DNA of 64,000 nucleotides from NCBI GenBank assembly GCA_038216465.1, contig JBBQQC010000001.1:434001-498000 (forward strand), read 5' to 3'. The notes beneath the pieces were generated by a model, which was not told where the DNA came from, did no database searches, and was given only the letters and a program-made list of their open reading frames with translations. The stretch's first letter is position 1. Each line of letters opens with the position of its first letter. This document shows, piece by piece, positions 16,890 through 28,313 of this stretch. This stretch comes from JACCZX01 sp038216465 (GTDB lineage Bacteria > Pseudomonadota > Gammaproteobacteria > Burkholderiales > Burkholderiaceae_F). The translations under genes were made by a program, and so were the position numbers.

Positions 16890-18901
16890 TGCGACACTTT
16901 TGCAACGGCGTCCAGCGGGCCCGGCGCCATTACCGGAACCCGCAGTGCCGCGCTGCGCAACGGAACTTCTTCTTCGGGCCCTTCCTTGGCAGGCGCAGTT
17001 GGCACCTTGCCGAGCAGGTGATAGTCGAGCACCTGGCGCGCGATCGGCGCTGCGGCGCGCGCACCAAAGCCGCCGTTTTCGACCAGCACCGCCAGTGCGA
17101 TCTTCGGATCGTCGGCCGGGGCAAACGCAATAAACAGCGAGTGATCACGATGACGCTCGTCAACGCGGCTCTCGACGTATTTTTCGTTCTGTTTGATCGA
17201 CACAACCTGAGCGGTCCCCGTTTTCCCTCCTACCTTATAGGGCGCCCCGGCGAACGCGGTCCGTCCGGTGCCGCTGATGTTGACCTCGATCATCGCTTCG
17301 CGCACGAGTTTCAAGTGTTCGGGCTTGATCGGAATCCGGTAGCTCTCCTGGGGCACCGTCGGGCGCTTTTCGCCGCTGCGTGCATCTTCGACCACCTTGA
17401 CCAAGTGGGGCTTCATCACGATGCCGTCGTTGGCGAGGGTCGCGGTCGCGTGCGCGAGCTGCAGCAGCGTGAATGAGTTGTAACCCTGGCCGACGCCAAG
17501 CGAAATCGTCTCTCCGGGATACCACTTCTGCTTCAGCCGTTTTTCCTTCCACGCGGTCGACGGCAATATCCCCATCTGTTCGCCCTCGACATCGATGCCG
17601 GTAATCTGTCCGAAGCCCCACGGCTTCATGAAGTCATGGATCGTGTCGACGCCGAGATCGTTGGCAACCATGTAGTAGTAAATATCGCTCGATTTGACAA
17701 TCGAGCGCCTCAGATCGACGGGACCGAGCGGCACCTTGTTCGAATCACGAAAGCGGCGGTTGCCGAATACGAACACGCCGTGGTCCTGAATCACCGTTTC
17801 GGGCTTTCGCTTGCCGGTTTCGAGCGCGGCCAGCGCCAGGAACGGCTTGTATGTCGAGCCGATCGGATACGTTCCGCGCAACGCGCGATTCAGCAGCGGC
17901 TTGTCGAGATCGTTGTTCAGCTCGTCCCAGCTCTTCGGGTCAATGCCGTCGACGAACAGGTTCGGATCGAAGGTCGGCATCGCAACGAACGCAAGCACGT
18001 CACCCGTCTTTGGCTCGATCGCAATCAGCGCACCGCGCCGGTTGCCAAACGCTTTTTCAGCAATCTTCTGCAGTTCGATGTCGACCGACAGCACAAGATT
18101 GTTGCCCGGCATCGACGCCGTGCGCGACAACGTGCGCACGGCGCGGCCACCCGCAGTGATCTCGACCTCCTCGTGCCCCGCCGTGCCGTGCAGATCGGCC
18201 TCATAACTCTGCTCGATGCCGACCTTGCCGATATGGTGCGTGCCCTGGTAAGCGGTGGTCTCGCCGCGCTTTTCGATACGCTCCATGTCACCCGGCGAGA
18301 TGCGGCCGATGTAACCGATCATGTGTGCTGCGATGTCGCCCAGCGGATAGTCGCGAAATAGGCGAGCGCGTAGCTCAACATGCGGAAAGCGGTAGCGCTG
18401 TGCGGAGAAGCGCGCGACTTCTTCTTCAGTGAGCCGCGTGCGAATAGGAATCGCGTCGAAGCGTTTGCTGTCTTCAAGCAGCTTTTTGAAGCGGCGCCGG
18501 TCGCGCCCCTGCACTTCGATCACCTGCGCCAGCTCGTCGATCGTCTTCTCGTGATCGCGCAGACCGTCGGGTGTGATCTCGAGCGTGTACGCAGAATAGT
18601 TGCGCGCGATGATCTTGCCGTTGCGGTCCTTTATCAGCCCGCGGTTCGGCGCCACCGGAACAATCGCGATGCGATTGAGCTCAGCCTGCGCCATGTACGC
18701 GTCGTGCTTGACGACCTGCAGCCACGCCAGCCGCGCCAACAACATCGTGAATGCGGCCAAAACAAACACAGTGGCCACCGCGATGCGAATTCGGAAGTAA
18801 TGAACCTCACGCTCAGGATTGCGCATCGCCGCAGAGCGCGGACCGAACGACAGTTCTTCGGTTGAAGAACGGCGACGACGGAACATGCGCCTGGAGGCCA
18901 T
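16886..18901 (-). CDS. mrdA: penicillin-binding protein 2 (MrdA)
   Basis: The elongation-specific class B transpeptidase that works with RodA. The protein (671 residues from ATG 18901) has one N-terminal membrane helix (IAVATVFVLAAFTMLLARLAWLQ), the PBP dimerisation region with NRGLIKDRNGKIIARN, and the transpeptidase boxes STYK, SSD and KTG (GGKTGTAQVV). The conserved part begins at MRNPEREVHYFRIR (ATG 18826), so the Arg-rich first 25 residues may be a real cytoplasmic tail or a start-call artefact. The C-terminal 40 residues are Pro/Glu-rich. Confidence 0.94.
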   Translation of the reverse strand: MASRRMFRRRRSSTEELSFGPRSAAMRNPEREVHYFRIRIAVATVFVLAAFTMLLARLAWLQVVKHDAYMAQAELNRIAIVPVAPNRGLIKDRNGKIIARNYSAYTLEITPDGLRDHEKTIDELAQVIEVQGRDRRRFKKLLEDSKRFDAIPIRTRLTEEEVARFSAQRYRFPHVELRARLFRDYPLGDIAAHMIGYIGRISPGDMERIEKRGETTAYQGTHHIGKVGIEQSYEADLHGTAGHEEVEITAGGRAVRTLSRTASMPGNNLVLSVDIELQKIAEKAFGNRRGALIAIEPKTGDVLAFVAMPTFDPNLFVDGIDPKSWDELNNDLDKPLLNRALRGTYPIGSTYKPFLALAALETGKRKPETVIQDHGVFVFGNRRFRDSNKVPLGPVDLRRSIVKSSDIYYYMVANDLGVDTIHDFMKPWGFGQITGIDVEGEQMGILPSTAWKEKRLKQKWYPGETISLGVGQGYNSFTLLQLAHATATLANDGIVMKPHLVKVVEDARSGEKRPTVPQESYRIPIKPEHLKLVREAMIEVNISGTGRTAFAGAPYKVGGKTGTAQVVSIKQNEKYVESRVDERHRDHSLFIAFAPADDPKIALAVLVENGGFGARAAAPIARQVLDYHLLGKVPTAPAKEGPEEEVPLRSAALRVPVMAPGPLDAVAKVSQ

Positions 18902-19076
18902 GGCGCGGAATCATAGTGGACCCGGCGCGAATCTGATGAAAGATGCTACGGGGCACAGCACGTCTAATTTCGCCGGCGTCGGCGTCTGCCGGACCGAGTA
19001 GTAACGCTAGGCGCGCAGGCGTGTACGCAGACCGGCGACGGTGATGTGCTCGGTGCCGTGGCCGCTCGGCGCCGCG

Positions 19077-19715
19077 CTATATAGGCCGCGTCTCGTCGCG
19101 ATCGATGGGCCGACGCTGCGGCGCCAGCAGCAGCCACGACACGAGCGGCCACAAGATGGCTCCGACGACACTTTCGCCGAAGTACATCCAGCCCGGCCAC
19201 GCGCCACCGACCCACACCCTGATCGCCAGCAAAGCCAGCTGCGCCACCAGCAGCAGCGGAAACACATACAACGCCTGTGCGCCCAGCGGAAACCACAGGA
19301 TGCGCCGATGCAGCGTGATCGCCCCGTACGAAATCAGCGTGTACGCGAGCGCGTGTTCGCCGAACAGCGCCGCCTCGTGCACGTCCATCAACAGTCCGAA
19401 CGCGAACGCCGCACCCATGCCAACGCGGCGCGGCTGGTGAATGTTCCAGAAAACCAGCGCAATTGCCAGCACGTCGGGCACCAGCGGCGTGCGACCCCAC
19501 GGCAGCAGATTGAAGATTAGCGCACCGATCAGCGAAGCCCAGATGAACAACGAATTCGCGGGCCGCAGCAGATACTGCGGCCGGTATTCGATGCGAGTGC
19601 CGGGCAATTCGACCGGCTCGGAGGCGCGCAGCGCGAAGGTGCTGCCAAGCCATCGGCGAACGCCGGGCGACTTGCGCGCCGACATACGGGTCGACTCGGT
19701 GCTCACGCGGCTCAC
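19077..19715 (-). CDS. mreD: rod-shape-determining protein MreD
   Basis: A 212-residue integral membrane protein of the elongasome. The C-terminal 160 residues hold about five helices and the family motifs DVLAIALVFWNIHQPRRVGMGAAFAFGLLMDVHEAALFGEHALAYTLISYGA. The first 45 residues are hydrophilic and longer than in E. coli MreD. Start GTG 19715 overlaps the mreC stop (GTGA), showing translational coupling. The 175 bases between its stop and mrdA hold no other gene. Confidence 0.92.
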   Translation of the reverse strand: MSRVSTESTRMSARKSPGVRRWLGSTFALRASEPVELPGTRIEYRPQYLLRPANSLFIWASLIGALIFNLLPWGRTPLVPDVLAIALVFWNIHQPRRVGMGAAFAFGLLMDVHEAALFGEHALAYTLISYGAITLHRRILWFPLGAQALYVFPLLLVAQLALLAIRVWVGGAWPGWMYFGESVVGAILWPLVSWLLLAPQRRPIDRDETRPI

Positions 19716-20617
19716 TTGCGCGCACCCTTGCGCGGCGGCGCTGCAACGATCGCGGCCGGAGGCGCCGTTTGCCGCGCGGGCTCGAGCAGCAACACCAGAA
19801 GATGTTTGTTGCTTTCGATGCCCGCCACCGGGGACATCACGATGCGCGCGAATTGATCTTTTGCGACCCGCTCGACCCGGCTGACGGTGGCAACCATCAA
19901 CCCGGATGGGTAAACACCATCGATGCCCGATGTGGTGGCAACATCGCCGTCGGCGACGTCGGCGTTGGCCGCCATGAAGCGCAGGTCGAGCGTGCCGGTT
20001 TCGGCGCCACCGAATGCGACGCCACGCAGACCGTTGCGCAATAATTGCACCGGAATCGACTGATCCTTATCGGTCAGAAGCGTGACTTCGGACGTGTCGT
20101 TGAACGTGCGTGTGATCTGGCCGACGACGCCCGCGTCATCGATGACAGGATTGCCAGCACGGACACCTTCATTGGTGCCGGCGTTAAGCACGAGCTTGCG
20201 CGAAAAGCGGTCGCGCGATTCATACAATACGTCAGCCAGCACCGTCGGATTGGTTAGTCTGGTACGCGCGCCGAGCAGCTTGCGCAGGCGCTCGTTCTCG
20301 ACCAGCAGTTCGCGCGCCTGCTGCAATGACTGCGCGCTCTCGAATTGTTTGCGCTTCAGCTGTTCGTTTTCGCGCGTCAGAGCGCTGACTGCAGTGAAGT
20401 AATCGCCCACCGTATCGGCCACGCGGCTCGGCACCAGCAAAGCCTGCTGCACAGGGTACAGCACGACGCCGAGCCCGATCCTGACGGTCTCGAGCATACG
20501 CACGCGCGAGTCGACGATGATCAGTGCGATCGCGAGGAACGAGAAGAATGCCAGCCGCGCGCGCGCCGAAACACCCTGGTTGAACAGCGGCGGTGGACCG
20601 TCAAAAGATGCGCGCAA
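19712..20617 (-). CDS. mreC: rod-shape-determining protein MreC
   Basis: A 301-residue bitopic membrane protein that scaffolds PBP2-RodA. It has the betaproteobacterial N-terminus PPPLFNQGVSARARL, a single helix (FFSFLAIALIIVDSRVR), a coiled coil around residues 70-105, and the beta-rich domain with VDADVLYESRD-like, GNPVIDDAGVVGQI and LRNGLRGVAFG segments. The start is TTG 20617; no other start codon fits the frame. This TTG and its ribosome site (AGGGG) lie inside a perfect 12-bp stem-loop. The tail is Pro/Ala-rich. Confidence 0.93.
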   Translation of the reverse strand: MRASFDGPPPLFNQGVSARARLAFFSFLAIALIIVDSRVRMLETVRIGLGVVLYPVQQALLVPSRVADTVGDYFTAVSALTRENEQLKRKQFESAQSLQQARELLVENERLRKLLGARTRLTNPTVLADVLYESRDRFSRKLVLNAGTNEGVRAGNPVIDDAGVVGQITRTFNDTSEVTLLTDKDQSIPVQLLRNGLRGVAFGGAETGTLDLRFMAANADVADGDVATTSGIDGVYPSGLMVATVSRVERVAKDQFARIVMSPVAGIESNKHLLVLLLEPARQTAPPAAIVAAPPRKGARK

Positions 20618-20640
20618 AAGTACACCCCTACTTTTGCGCG
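20611..20640 (-). promoter_or_regulatory. stem-loop enclosing the mreC ribosome site and start codon
   Basis: The 12-base arms 20611-20622 and 20629-20640 are perfect reverse complements with a six-base loop (20623-20628). In the mreC mRNA the loop presents GGGGUG, the likely Shine-Dalgarno sequence, while the UUG start codon (20617-20615) is paired in the 3' arm. No U-run follows in the minus direction, so this is unlikely to be a simple terminator. It lies in the 114-base gap between mreB and mreC. Confidence 0.6.
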
Positions 20641-20731
20641 ATTAGTTAGCAAAAGATCGGTGGCAAAGCCACACGATTTTTTGAGGAAACTGCGACGAAA
20701 AGGACATGCTGCAGCGTCGCGATTGCCAGCG

Positions 20732-22179
<1,448 letters not shown>

Positions 22180-22181
22180 CG

Positions 22182-23660
22182 ATGGAAATCACGCACAGTT
22201 CGTTGGCCTCTCAAGCGCGCGCGCTGGCCGGCCGGGAAGTGTCGGCCGTCGAACTGGCGCGGGCGCATCTGGACCGCATCCAAGCGCACCGGAATCTGAA
22301 CGCGTTCCTTGACGTTCGGCCCGAGGTCACGCTGGCGCAGGCGGCCGCGGCCGATGCTCGCTTGGCGGGCAATGGAGGAGGCGATGCTACGCCGCTGACC
22401 GGAGTGCCGATCGCGCACAAGGACATCTTCGTCACCAAGGACTTCAGTTCGACAGCATCGAGCAAGATCCTGGAGGGCTATCGAAGCCCATTTGACGCCA
22501 CCGTCGTCGACAACCTGAAGCAGGCCGGCATGGTGACGCTCGGTAAGCTGAACTGCGACGAGTTCGCAATGGGCTCGTCGAACGAAAACAGCGCCTTCGG
22601 CAACGTGCTGAATCCGTGGGATACGGGCGCCGTGCCCGGTGGCTCATCGGGCGGCTCGGCGGCGGCGGTGGCGGCGTGCCTGGCGCCGGTAGCCACCGCC
22701 ACCGATACTGGCGGCTCGATTCGCGAGCCGGCGGCGTTCACCGGCATTACGGGGACCAAGCCAACCTACGGCCGGCCGTCGCGCTGGGGAATGATCGCGT
22801 TTGCGTCGAGCCTGGATACGGCGGGGCTGATGACGCGCTCGGCAGAGGACGCCGCCCTCGTGTTTAACCAGATGCTCGGCTTCGATCCGAAGGATTCGAC
22901 CAGTGTCAACCGGCCGCGGGAGGATTACACGCGTCACCTGAACCTGGGTATCAAGGGACTGAAGATCGGAGTGCCGCAGCAATTCTTTAGTGAGTTGTTA
23001 CAGCCCGACGTAGAAATGCGGGTACGCGAAGCGCTGGCCGAATACCAGAGGCTCGGCGCCACGTTGGTGGATATCTCGCTGCCGAACGCCGAGCTCGGCA
23101 TCCCGGTCTACTACGTGGTGGCCCCGGCCGAAGCGTCGAGTAACCTGTCGCGCTTCGACGGCGTGCGCTACGGGCACCGCGCGAAGCAATACGGCGACGT
23201 GACCGACATGATCAAGAAATCGCGCTCGGAAGGGTTTGGCGCCGAGCCGAAGCGCCGCATTCTGATCGGCACTTACGTACTGTCGCACGGCTACTACGAC
23301 GCGTACTACATCAAGGCGCAGAAAGTGCGGCGGATTATCGCCGACGAATTCACCCGCGCGTTCTCCCGTTGTGACGTGATCGCCGGACCCGTGACGATGA
23401 GCGTAGCGTTCGGCTTCGGGGAGAAAGCGGCCGATCCGGTCGCGATGTACATGGCGGACTACTACACAGTGCCGGGTAGCCTGGCGGGCATCCCGTCGAT
23501 GAGCATTCCGTGCGGTTTCGGCAATGGCCCGGTCAACGGCAAGCGCCCTGTGGGGCTGCAGTTGATCGCCAACTACTTCGACGAAGCCCGCATGCTCGGC
23601 GTCGCGCACGCCTATCAGCGCGCAACCGACTGGCATACACGTCGGCCAATCGGATATTGA
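22182..23660 (+). CDS. gatA: Asp-tRNA(Asn)/Glu-tRNA(Gln) amidotransferase subunit A
   Basis: A 492-residue amidase-signature enzyme releasing ammonia from glutamine for GatCAB. The catalytic Ser-cisSer-Lys set is visible: the lysine in [10 protein letters not shown], the Gly/Ser-rich [14 protein letters not shown], and the nucleophile in [15 protein letters not shown]. Length and C-terminal motif [22 protein letters not shown] are typical. A tetratricopeptide-like gene starts four bases after its stop, separating it from gatB. Confidence 0.97.
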   Translation: MEITHSSLASQARALAGREVSAVELARAHLDRIQAHRNLNAFLDVRPEVTLAQAAAADARLAGNGGGDATPLTGVPIAHKDIFVTKDFSSTASSKILEGYRSPFDATVVDNLKQAGMVTLGKLNCDEFAMGSSNENSAFGNVLNPWDTGAVPGGSSGGSAAAVAACLAPVATATDTGGSIREPAAFTGITGTKPTYGRPSRWGMIAFASSLDTAGLMTRSAEDAALVFNQMLGFDPKDSTSVNRPREDYTRHLNLGIKGLKIGVPQQFFSELLQPDVEMRVREALAEYQRLGATLVDISLPNAELGIPVYYVVAPAEASSNLSRFDGVRYGHRAKQYGDVTDMIKKSRSEGFGAEPKRRILIGTYVLSHGYYDAYYIKAQKVRRIIADEFTRAFSRCDVIAGPVTMSVAFGFGEKAADPVAMYMADYYTVPGSLAGIPSMSIPCGFGNGPVNGKRPVGLQLIANYFDEARMLGVAHAYQRATDWHTRRPIGY

Positions 23661-23663
23661 ACT

Positions 23664-24764
23664 GTGTCGCAGCGTCTGCTGGAGGCCAATCAGCGCAACG
23701 TGGCCGCGGCTGCCCACGTCACCGAGCGGATCCGTCTGCTGCAGGATCGTGCCGTTTTGCTGGCACGTTTAGGGCGCGTAGGCGAGGCCGAGCGCACGTT
23801 GGCGGAAGCCGAGCAGCAGATGCCCGCAGATGCGCCGCGGATGCTGAAACTGCGCTTTGCCTACGTGCGTGCGATCGACACCTACTTTTCGAAGCAGTTT
23901 GCCGACGCCCAACACAAGATGTACGAGGCATGGCGCGCGGCACGGCGGTCGAACGAGCCGGTGCTTGCCGCTGAATGCGAATCAGCGCTCGCCTTGTTCA
24001 TGCAGCGGGAGGGCGATGTCAGGGCCGCCGTGGCGCATGCGAAATCCGTTTTGGCGAACAGCGATGCTCCGCTGGAGGCGCGCTATCGCGCGTCGCTTGC
24101 TCTGGCGTCCCTGCATCAGGATGCACACGATAACGAAACAGCCTACCGGCTTTATCGCGAGACGCACGATGTCGTCAGGGAGCTCGACGACGAAATTGCA
24201 ATGGCTAGCTGGCTGCAGCGCGCCGCCTTGGCCAAAGCTGCGCACGCGCGTCAATCGGCAGGATGCGGCGAGCTCGACAAGCCGAGCGTCAAGGAGGCCA
24301 TTACTTTGCTGCAGCAGTGCATCGACTACGCCGCGCAGGTTCCAGACGGACCGACGACGACGCTCGACCATCTGCTGCTCGCCGAGATGTACGTGCTGCA
24401 GAAAGACTTCAAGAAAGCGCTTGCGCTGTATGACTCGCACCTGCCGCAATCCGAGGGCGATGGCTTCATGCACGAATGCACCGCGGCAATGGCGGATCGC
24501 GCCAACTGTCTGCTGCAGCTCGGCGAGACCGACGCCGGCTACGCACAGGCCGTAACCGCTCTGCGCCGGCTTGATGAGTCGGCGCCGGCCAACATTCGAG
24601 CGATCGTGCACGAGAACATGGCCGCTGCACTGGAAGCTGTGCAGCAACCGGCACAGGCGCGCCAACATCGGACGATGGCGAACGCTGCTTGGGACACGCA
24701 TTACCATCACCAGAGCGAGGCGCGCCGTTTGCTGCACGAAGACACGGCGACCACGTTGCACTGA
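23664..24764 (+). CDS. TPR-like helical protein inserted in the gat operon
   Basis: A 366-residue, wholly helical soluble protein built of degenerate tetratricopeptide-like repeats, for example [54 protein letters not shown] and [29 protein letters not shown]. There is no signal peptide or catalytic motif. The GTG start lies four bases after gatA and the stop seven bases before gatB, so it is co-transcribed with gatCAB. Similar genes occur at this spot in some betaproteobacteria as far as I recall, but no function is known to me. TPR folds usually mediate protein binding. Confidence 0.8.
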   Translation: MSQRLLEANQRNVAAAAHVTERIRLLQDRAVLLARLGRVGEAERTLAEAEQQMPADAPRMLKLRFAYVRAIDTYFSKQFADAQHKMYEAWRAARRSNEPVLAAECESALALFMQREGDVRAAVAHAKSVLANSDAPLEARYRASLALASLHQDAHDNETAYRLYRETHDVVRELDDEIAMASWLQRAALAKAAHARQSAGCGELDKPSVKEAITLLQQCIDYAAQVPDGPTTTLDHLLLAEMYVLQKDFKKALALYDSHLPQSEGDGFMHECTAAMADRANCLLQLGETDAGYAQAVTALRRLDESAPANIRAIVHENMAAALEAVQQPAQARQHRTMANAAWDTHYHHQSEARRLLHEDTATTLH

Positions 24765-24771
24765 GCGAACG

Positions 24772-26229
24772 ATGCAATGGGAAATCGTCATCGGCATCGA
24801 GACGCACGCACAGCTGACTACGGCCAGCAAGATCTTTTCGGGCGCATCCACCGCATTCGGCGCCGAACCTAACTCGCAGGCGAGCGTTGTCGATCTCGCG
24901 TTGCCGGGCACCTTGCCGGTGTTGAATCGCGGCGCGGTCGAGCGCGCGATTCGCTTTGGCCTAGCAACGGGTGCGACCGTGGCCGCGCACAGCATCTTCG
25001 CGCGCAAGAATTACTTCTATCCCGACCTCCCCAAGGGCTACCAGATCAGCCAGTACGAAACGCCCGTCGTCAAGGGCGGCGCGCTGACTTTTGTCGTGCT
25101 GCCGAAGGCCGGTGAGTCCTACCTAAAAACCGTACAACTGACGCGCGCTCATCTCGAGGAAGACGCAGGCAAGTCACTGCACGAAGACATCGGTGCTGAC
25201 GACAGGTCGGCCATCGATCTGAATCGTGCCGGCGTGCCGCTGCTTGAGATCGTGTCCGAACCCGAGCTTCGGTCGGCTGCCGAAGCAGTGGCGTACGCCA
25301 AAGCGATGCACGCGCTGGTGATGTGGCTCGACGTGTGCGACGGCAACATGCAGGAGGGCAGTTTTCGCTGCGACGCCAACGTTTCGGTGCGGCCGCCGGG
25401 CCAGACGAAATTCGGCACCCGATGTGAAATCAAGAACCTGAACAGCTTTAGATTCATGGAGCGGGCGATCGAATTCGAAGTGCGCCGCCAGATCGAACTG
25501 CTGGAAGACGGCGGCCATGTCGTCCAGGAGACGCGGCTGTACGACCCGGAGCGCGACGAAACGCGGCCGATGCGCGGCAAGGAAGACGCGATGGACTATC
25601 GCTATTTTCCCGATCCCGACTTGCTGCCACTGGCGATTACCAGCGACTGGATCGAACGCGTACGGACCGCGATGCCCGAACTACCGGGCAGCATGCGCGA
25701 GCGCTTCGAGCGCGAGTACGGCCTGACCGCGCACGATGCGCAGGCGCTGACCGCGTCGCGCGCAGTCGCGTCCTATTACGAGGCGCTTGCGAGCGACGTG
25801 GCCGACAAGAAACTGGCAGCCAACTGGGTGATGGGGGAGCTGGCCGCGAGCTTGAACGCGTCGGCTTCGACCATTGCGGAGGCGCCCGTGTCGGCCCGGC
25901 AATTGGGCCAACTGATTGCGCGTGTCGCCGACGGCACCATCAATAACAAAGCCGCCAAGGAAGTCTTCGCCGCCCTGTGGCAAAGACAGGGAGCCAGCGC
26001 CGACGAGATCATTGCCGCCCGGGGCCTGACACAGATATCCGATGTATCGGCGATCGAGGAGATCGTCGATGAAGTGCTCGTCGCCAACGCGCGCTCGGTC
26101 GAGGAGTTTCGCGCCGGCAAGGACAAGGCGTTCAACGCACTGGTGGGTCAGGCGATGAAGGCCACGCGTGGTAAAGCCAACCCGCAGCAGGTCAACGAGA
26201 TATTGCGGCGAAAACTGCGGTCCGCGTGA
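24772..26229 (+). CDS. gatB: Asp-tRNA(Asn)/Glu-tRNA(Gln) amidotransferase subunit B
   Basis: A 485-residue subunit that binds tRNA and phosphorylates the misacylated amino acid. The signature start [13 protein letters not shown], the kinase-domain block [15 protein letters not shown], the [12 protein letters not shown] motif, [18 protein letters not shown] and [19 protein letters not shown] are all present, and the C-terminal YqeY-like tail ends [12 protein letters not shown]. The ATG at 24772 matches the conserved start. Confidence 0.97.
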   Translation: MQWEIVIGIETHAQLTTASKIFSGASTAFGAEPNSQASVVDLALPGTLPVLNRGAVERAIRFGLATGATVAAHSIFARKNYFYPDLPKGYQISQYETPVVKGGALTFVVLPKAGESYLKTVQLTRAHLEEDAGKSLHEDIGADDRSAIDLNRAGVPLLEIVSEPELRSAAEAVAYAKAMHALVMWLDVCDGNMQEGSFRCDANVSVRPPGQTKFGTRCEIKNLNSFRFMERAIEFEVRRQIELLEDGGHVVQETRLYDPERDETRPMRGKEDAMDYRYFPDPDLLPLAITSDWIERVRTAMPELPGSMRERFEREYGLTAHDAQALTASRAVASYYEALASDVADKKLAANWVMGELAASLNASASTIAEAPVSARQLGQLIARVADGTINNKAAKEVFAALWQRQGASADEIIAARGLTQISDVSAIEEIVDEVLVANARSVEEFRAGKDKAFNALVGQAMKATRGKANPQQVNEILRRKLRSA

Positions 26230-26234
26230 TGACC

Positions 26235-26684
26235 TCAGGAGCAGGTCGAGCGCAATCTGCGCAGCAGTTCGTTGGAGCTCGGCAACATCGACGGATCTTC
26301 GCCGCGGTAATAGTTAATTCCCTCGGGTAGATCGTTACTGCCGGGAGCAGGCCAGCCCCTGACCGCGATGACGCCCGATATCAGGTCATTCAGCGTGAAC
26401 GCCTCGCGCTCGATATCGCGCCGGCACACAAGGTAGACCGCGCCGCGTGCCGCCCCGCGATTTCGAACTTCGACCAGCTCGGGCGGTGCCACCACGGAAA
26501 GACCGCGCACGCCTTCGCCGGTGGCCAGCACGAAAAACTTCGAGGGTGTGGGATGCTGCGCCAACGCGCGTTCAACGGCCTGCAGAAAATCAAAATTGCC
26601 GCCCGCGACGTAAAGGCCGCCACTGCCTTGCGCGCTTGCCGTACCTGCCACTACCCACAAACCCAGGATGAGCCAGCGCTTCAA
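26235..26684 (-). CDS. secreted hypothetical protein
   Basis: A 149-residue protein with a clean signal peptide (MKRWLILGLWVVAGTASAQ, cleavage after ASA). The mature part has alternating beta and helix segments (FFVLATGEGVRGLSVV, GAVYLVCRRDIEREAFTLNDLISGVIAVRGWP) and a single pair of cysteines that could bond in the periplasm. The layout faintly recalls DsrE-like folds, but I cannot support that assignment. It is convergent with gatB, with only five bases between stops. Confidence 0.7.
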   Translation of the reverse strand: MKRWLILGLWVVAGTASAQGSGGLYVAGGNFDFLQAVERALAQHPTPSKFFVLATGEGVRGLSVVAPPELVEVRNRGAARGAVYLVCRRDIEREAFTLNDLISGVIAVRGWPAPGSNDLPEGINYYRGEDPSMLPSSNELLRRLRSTCS

Positions 26685-26766
26685 TTCACATCCTTACGTT
26701 GATGACTGATTCGCTCCGCGGAGTGGGGTCATTCATTGCACCCGCACGCTGACCGCCATTTTCCTC

Positions 26767-27501
26767 CTATTTTCCCCGGAAGCGCGGGTCGAGCAGGATG
26801 TCGGTGTCGGGGTTGCGCTGCACCGGGCGCGCGCCTTGCGCGAGCAACTCGCGGAATCTTTTCTTTTCGGCATCGAACCGTTCGTTGACGCGCCGCGTTT
26901 CCGCCTGCGCATCACTGAGGATTTTTTCCTCGGCGCTTAACTGCTGCTGGTTCGAAACGTAGCTGCGCTTGATCTGGTCCGGCAATACGCGTTTCTTGTA
27001 GAACTCCGCTTCATCGTCGAGCTTCTTGCGCTCTCCGCCGAGGCCGGCGATCCGCTGCTTGGCACGCTCCATCGCGCGCGTGGCCGTCTCCAGCGATTTG
27101 ATCCGCGCCGCTTCGATTTCTTCATCGTTTGCATACGCCTCGAGCAACGACTTGTCGAGGCGTCGCTGCGCCAATTGCTTGTCTTCGTCTTCCAGGCGCT
27201 TCTTCGCTTCCATCGCGCGTGCACGCAACTCGTCCTGCGTCGGCGGACGCGCTATGACGCGACGCAGCGACCCGTCGCGATTCAATTCACGCACATCGGA
27301 GTTAGCGCACTCCTGCGGCATACGGTCACCGGAAAAAGTCTTGCCGTTGACCGAACAGGTGAATATCGATCCGCTACCCGTACCCGGGGTGGCGCACACG
27401 GCGCCGGCGGCGATCAGCAGCAGCAACGCCGACGATGCCGCCGATGCTCGCCGGCGGGGTGTAGCCACCGGAACAAAACGACTTGACGAATCACGCTGCA
27501 T
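26767..27501 (-). CDS. DUF4124-type periplasmic protein with coiled coil
   Basis: A 244-residue exported protein. After a basic N-terminus and a hydrophobic segment (ASSALLLLIAAGAVCA) comes a short DUF4124-like motif (SIFTCSVNGKTFSGDRMPQEC), then a long charged helix from about residue 70 to 225 (DELRARAMEAKKRLEDEDKQLAQRRLDKSLLEAYANDEEIEAARIKSL...) that should form a coiled coil. Such proteins are common and uncharacterised in betaproteobacteria. The ATG at 27501 overlaps the end of pyrE by 11 bases, indicating coupling. Confidence 0.8.
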   Translation of the reverse strand: MQRDSSSRFVPVATPRRRASAASSALLLLIAAGAVCATPGTGSGSIFTCSVNGKTFSGDRMPQECANSDVRELNRDGSLRRVIARPPTQDELRARAMEAKKRLEDEDKQLAQRRLDKSLLEAYANDEEIEAARIKSLETATRAMERAKQRIAGLGGERKKLDDEAEFYKKRVLPDQIKRSYVSNQQQLSAEEKILSDAQAETRRVNERFDAEKKRFRELLAQGARPVQRNPDTDILLDPRFRGK

Positions 27502-28168
27502 ATTTGGCCCGATATTGTTCCATGGCAGAACGAAATGCACGCGCATCCCGCGCGTGAGGTGAATCGGAATCGAGAAACTGCATCAGGTCGCCGAAGTTCG
27601 CAATCGATATCACCGGTATGCCGAACTCCAGCTCGAACGCGCCAACCGCCGACTGCGCCGACAGGGTTTCATCAGTGCCCGCGCGCTCGGCGCGGTCGAG
27701 CGCGATCAATACGGCAGCCGGTTCGGCGCCGTGCGCGCGAATCAGCTCAACCGATTCCCGCTTGGCCGCACCGTCGGTGATCACATCGTCAACGATCACA
27801 ACCCGCCCTTTAAGTGGACCGCCAATGACGACGCCGCCTTCTCCATGATCTTTCGCTTCCTTGCGGTTGAATGCGAACGGCACATCATTCCCCAGTCCGG
27901 CCAGCGCCACTGCGGTGGCCGAAGCCAGCGTGATTCCCTTGTACGCAGGACCGAACAACATATCGAATTTCACGCGCCCTTGTGCACGCGCCCGCAGCAG
28001 CGTCTGCGCGTAAAAGCCGGCCAACCGTCCCAGTGTCGCGCCATTACTAAACAAGCCGGCGTTAAAAAAATACGGCGACAAACGACCCGACTTGGTCTTG
28101 AACTCGCCGAACGCCAGTACCTTGCTGGACAGCGCGAACTCGATAAATTGCTGCTGCAGAGATTCCAC
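27491..28168 (-). CDS. pyrE: orotate phosphoribosyltransferase
   Basis: PyrE joins orotate to PRPP to make OMP in pyrimidine synthesis. The 225-residue enzyme has the substrate loop FNRKEAKDHGEGG and the PRPP-binding motif RVVIVDDVITDGAAKRESVELI, with the typical start QFIEFALSSKVLAFGEFKTKSGRLSPYFFNAG. Length is usual. It is divergent from xth across 145 bases that contain nested inverted repeats. Confidence 0.96.
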   Translation of the reverse strand: MESLQQQFIEFALSSKVLAFGEFKTKSGRLSPYFFNAGLFSNGATLGRLAGFYAQTLLRARAQGRVKFDMLFGPAYKGITLASATAVALAGLGNDVPFAFNRKEAKDHGEGGVVIGGPLKGRVVIVDDVITDGAAKRESVELIRAHGAEPAAVLIALDRAERAGTDETLSAQSAVGAFELEFGIPVISIANFGDLMQFLDSDSPHARDARAFRSAMEQYRAKYAA

Positions 28169-28230
28169 GTCAAGAATCTGGGGTTAAGTCGAACGGCCGA
28201 TCCGTATAACCTAGTCCAATGTCGGTCCCA

Positions 28231-28272
28231 CCAATTTTGCCGCATGCGGTCGCGTCGAACGACCAAAATTGG
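28231..28272. repeat. nested inverted repeats between pyrE and xth
   Basis: Nine-base arms at 28231-28239 and 28264-28272 (CCAATTTTG / CAAAATTGG) are perfect reverse complements around a 24-base centre that itself begins with a perfect 10-base palindrome, CCGCATGCGG at 28240-28249. This is the only conspicuous structure in the 145-base divergent intergenic region. It could be an operator or a cruciform; no regulator can be named. Confidence 0.45.
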
Positions 28273-28313
28273 CGTGATTTTTCGGCATAGCTCGCGCCGT
28301 CTTCGGCTGTTGA

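Noticed and set aside
15792..17021. A 409-codon plus-strand frame
   Set aside because: It is antisense to rodA and the 3' end of mrdA; the sequence is Arg/His/Gln-rich without any recognisable fold, so it is a shadow.
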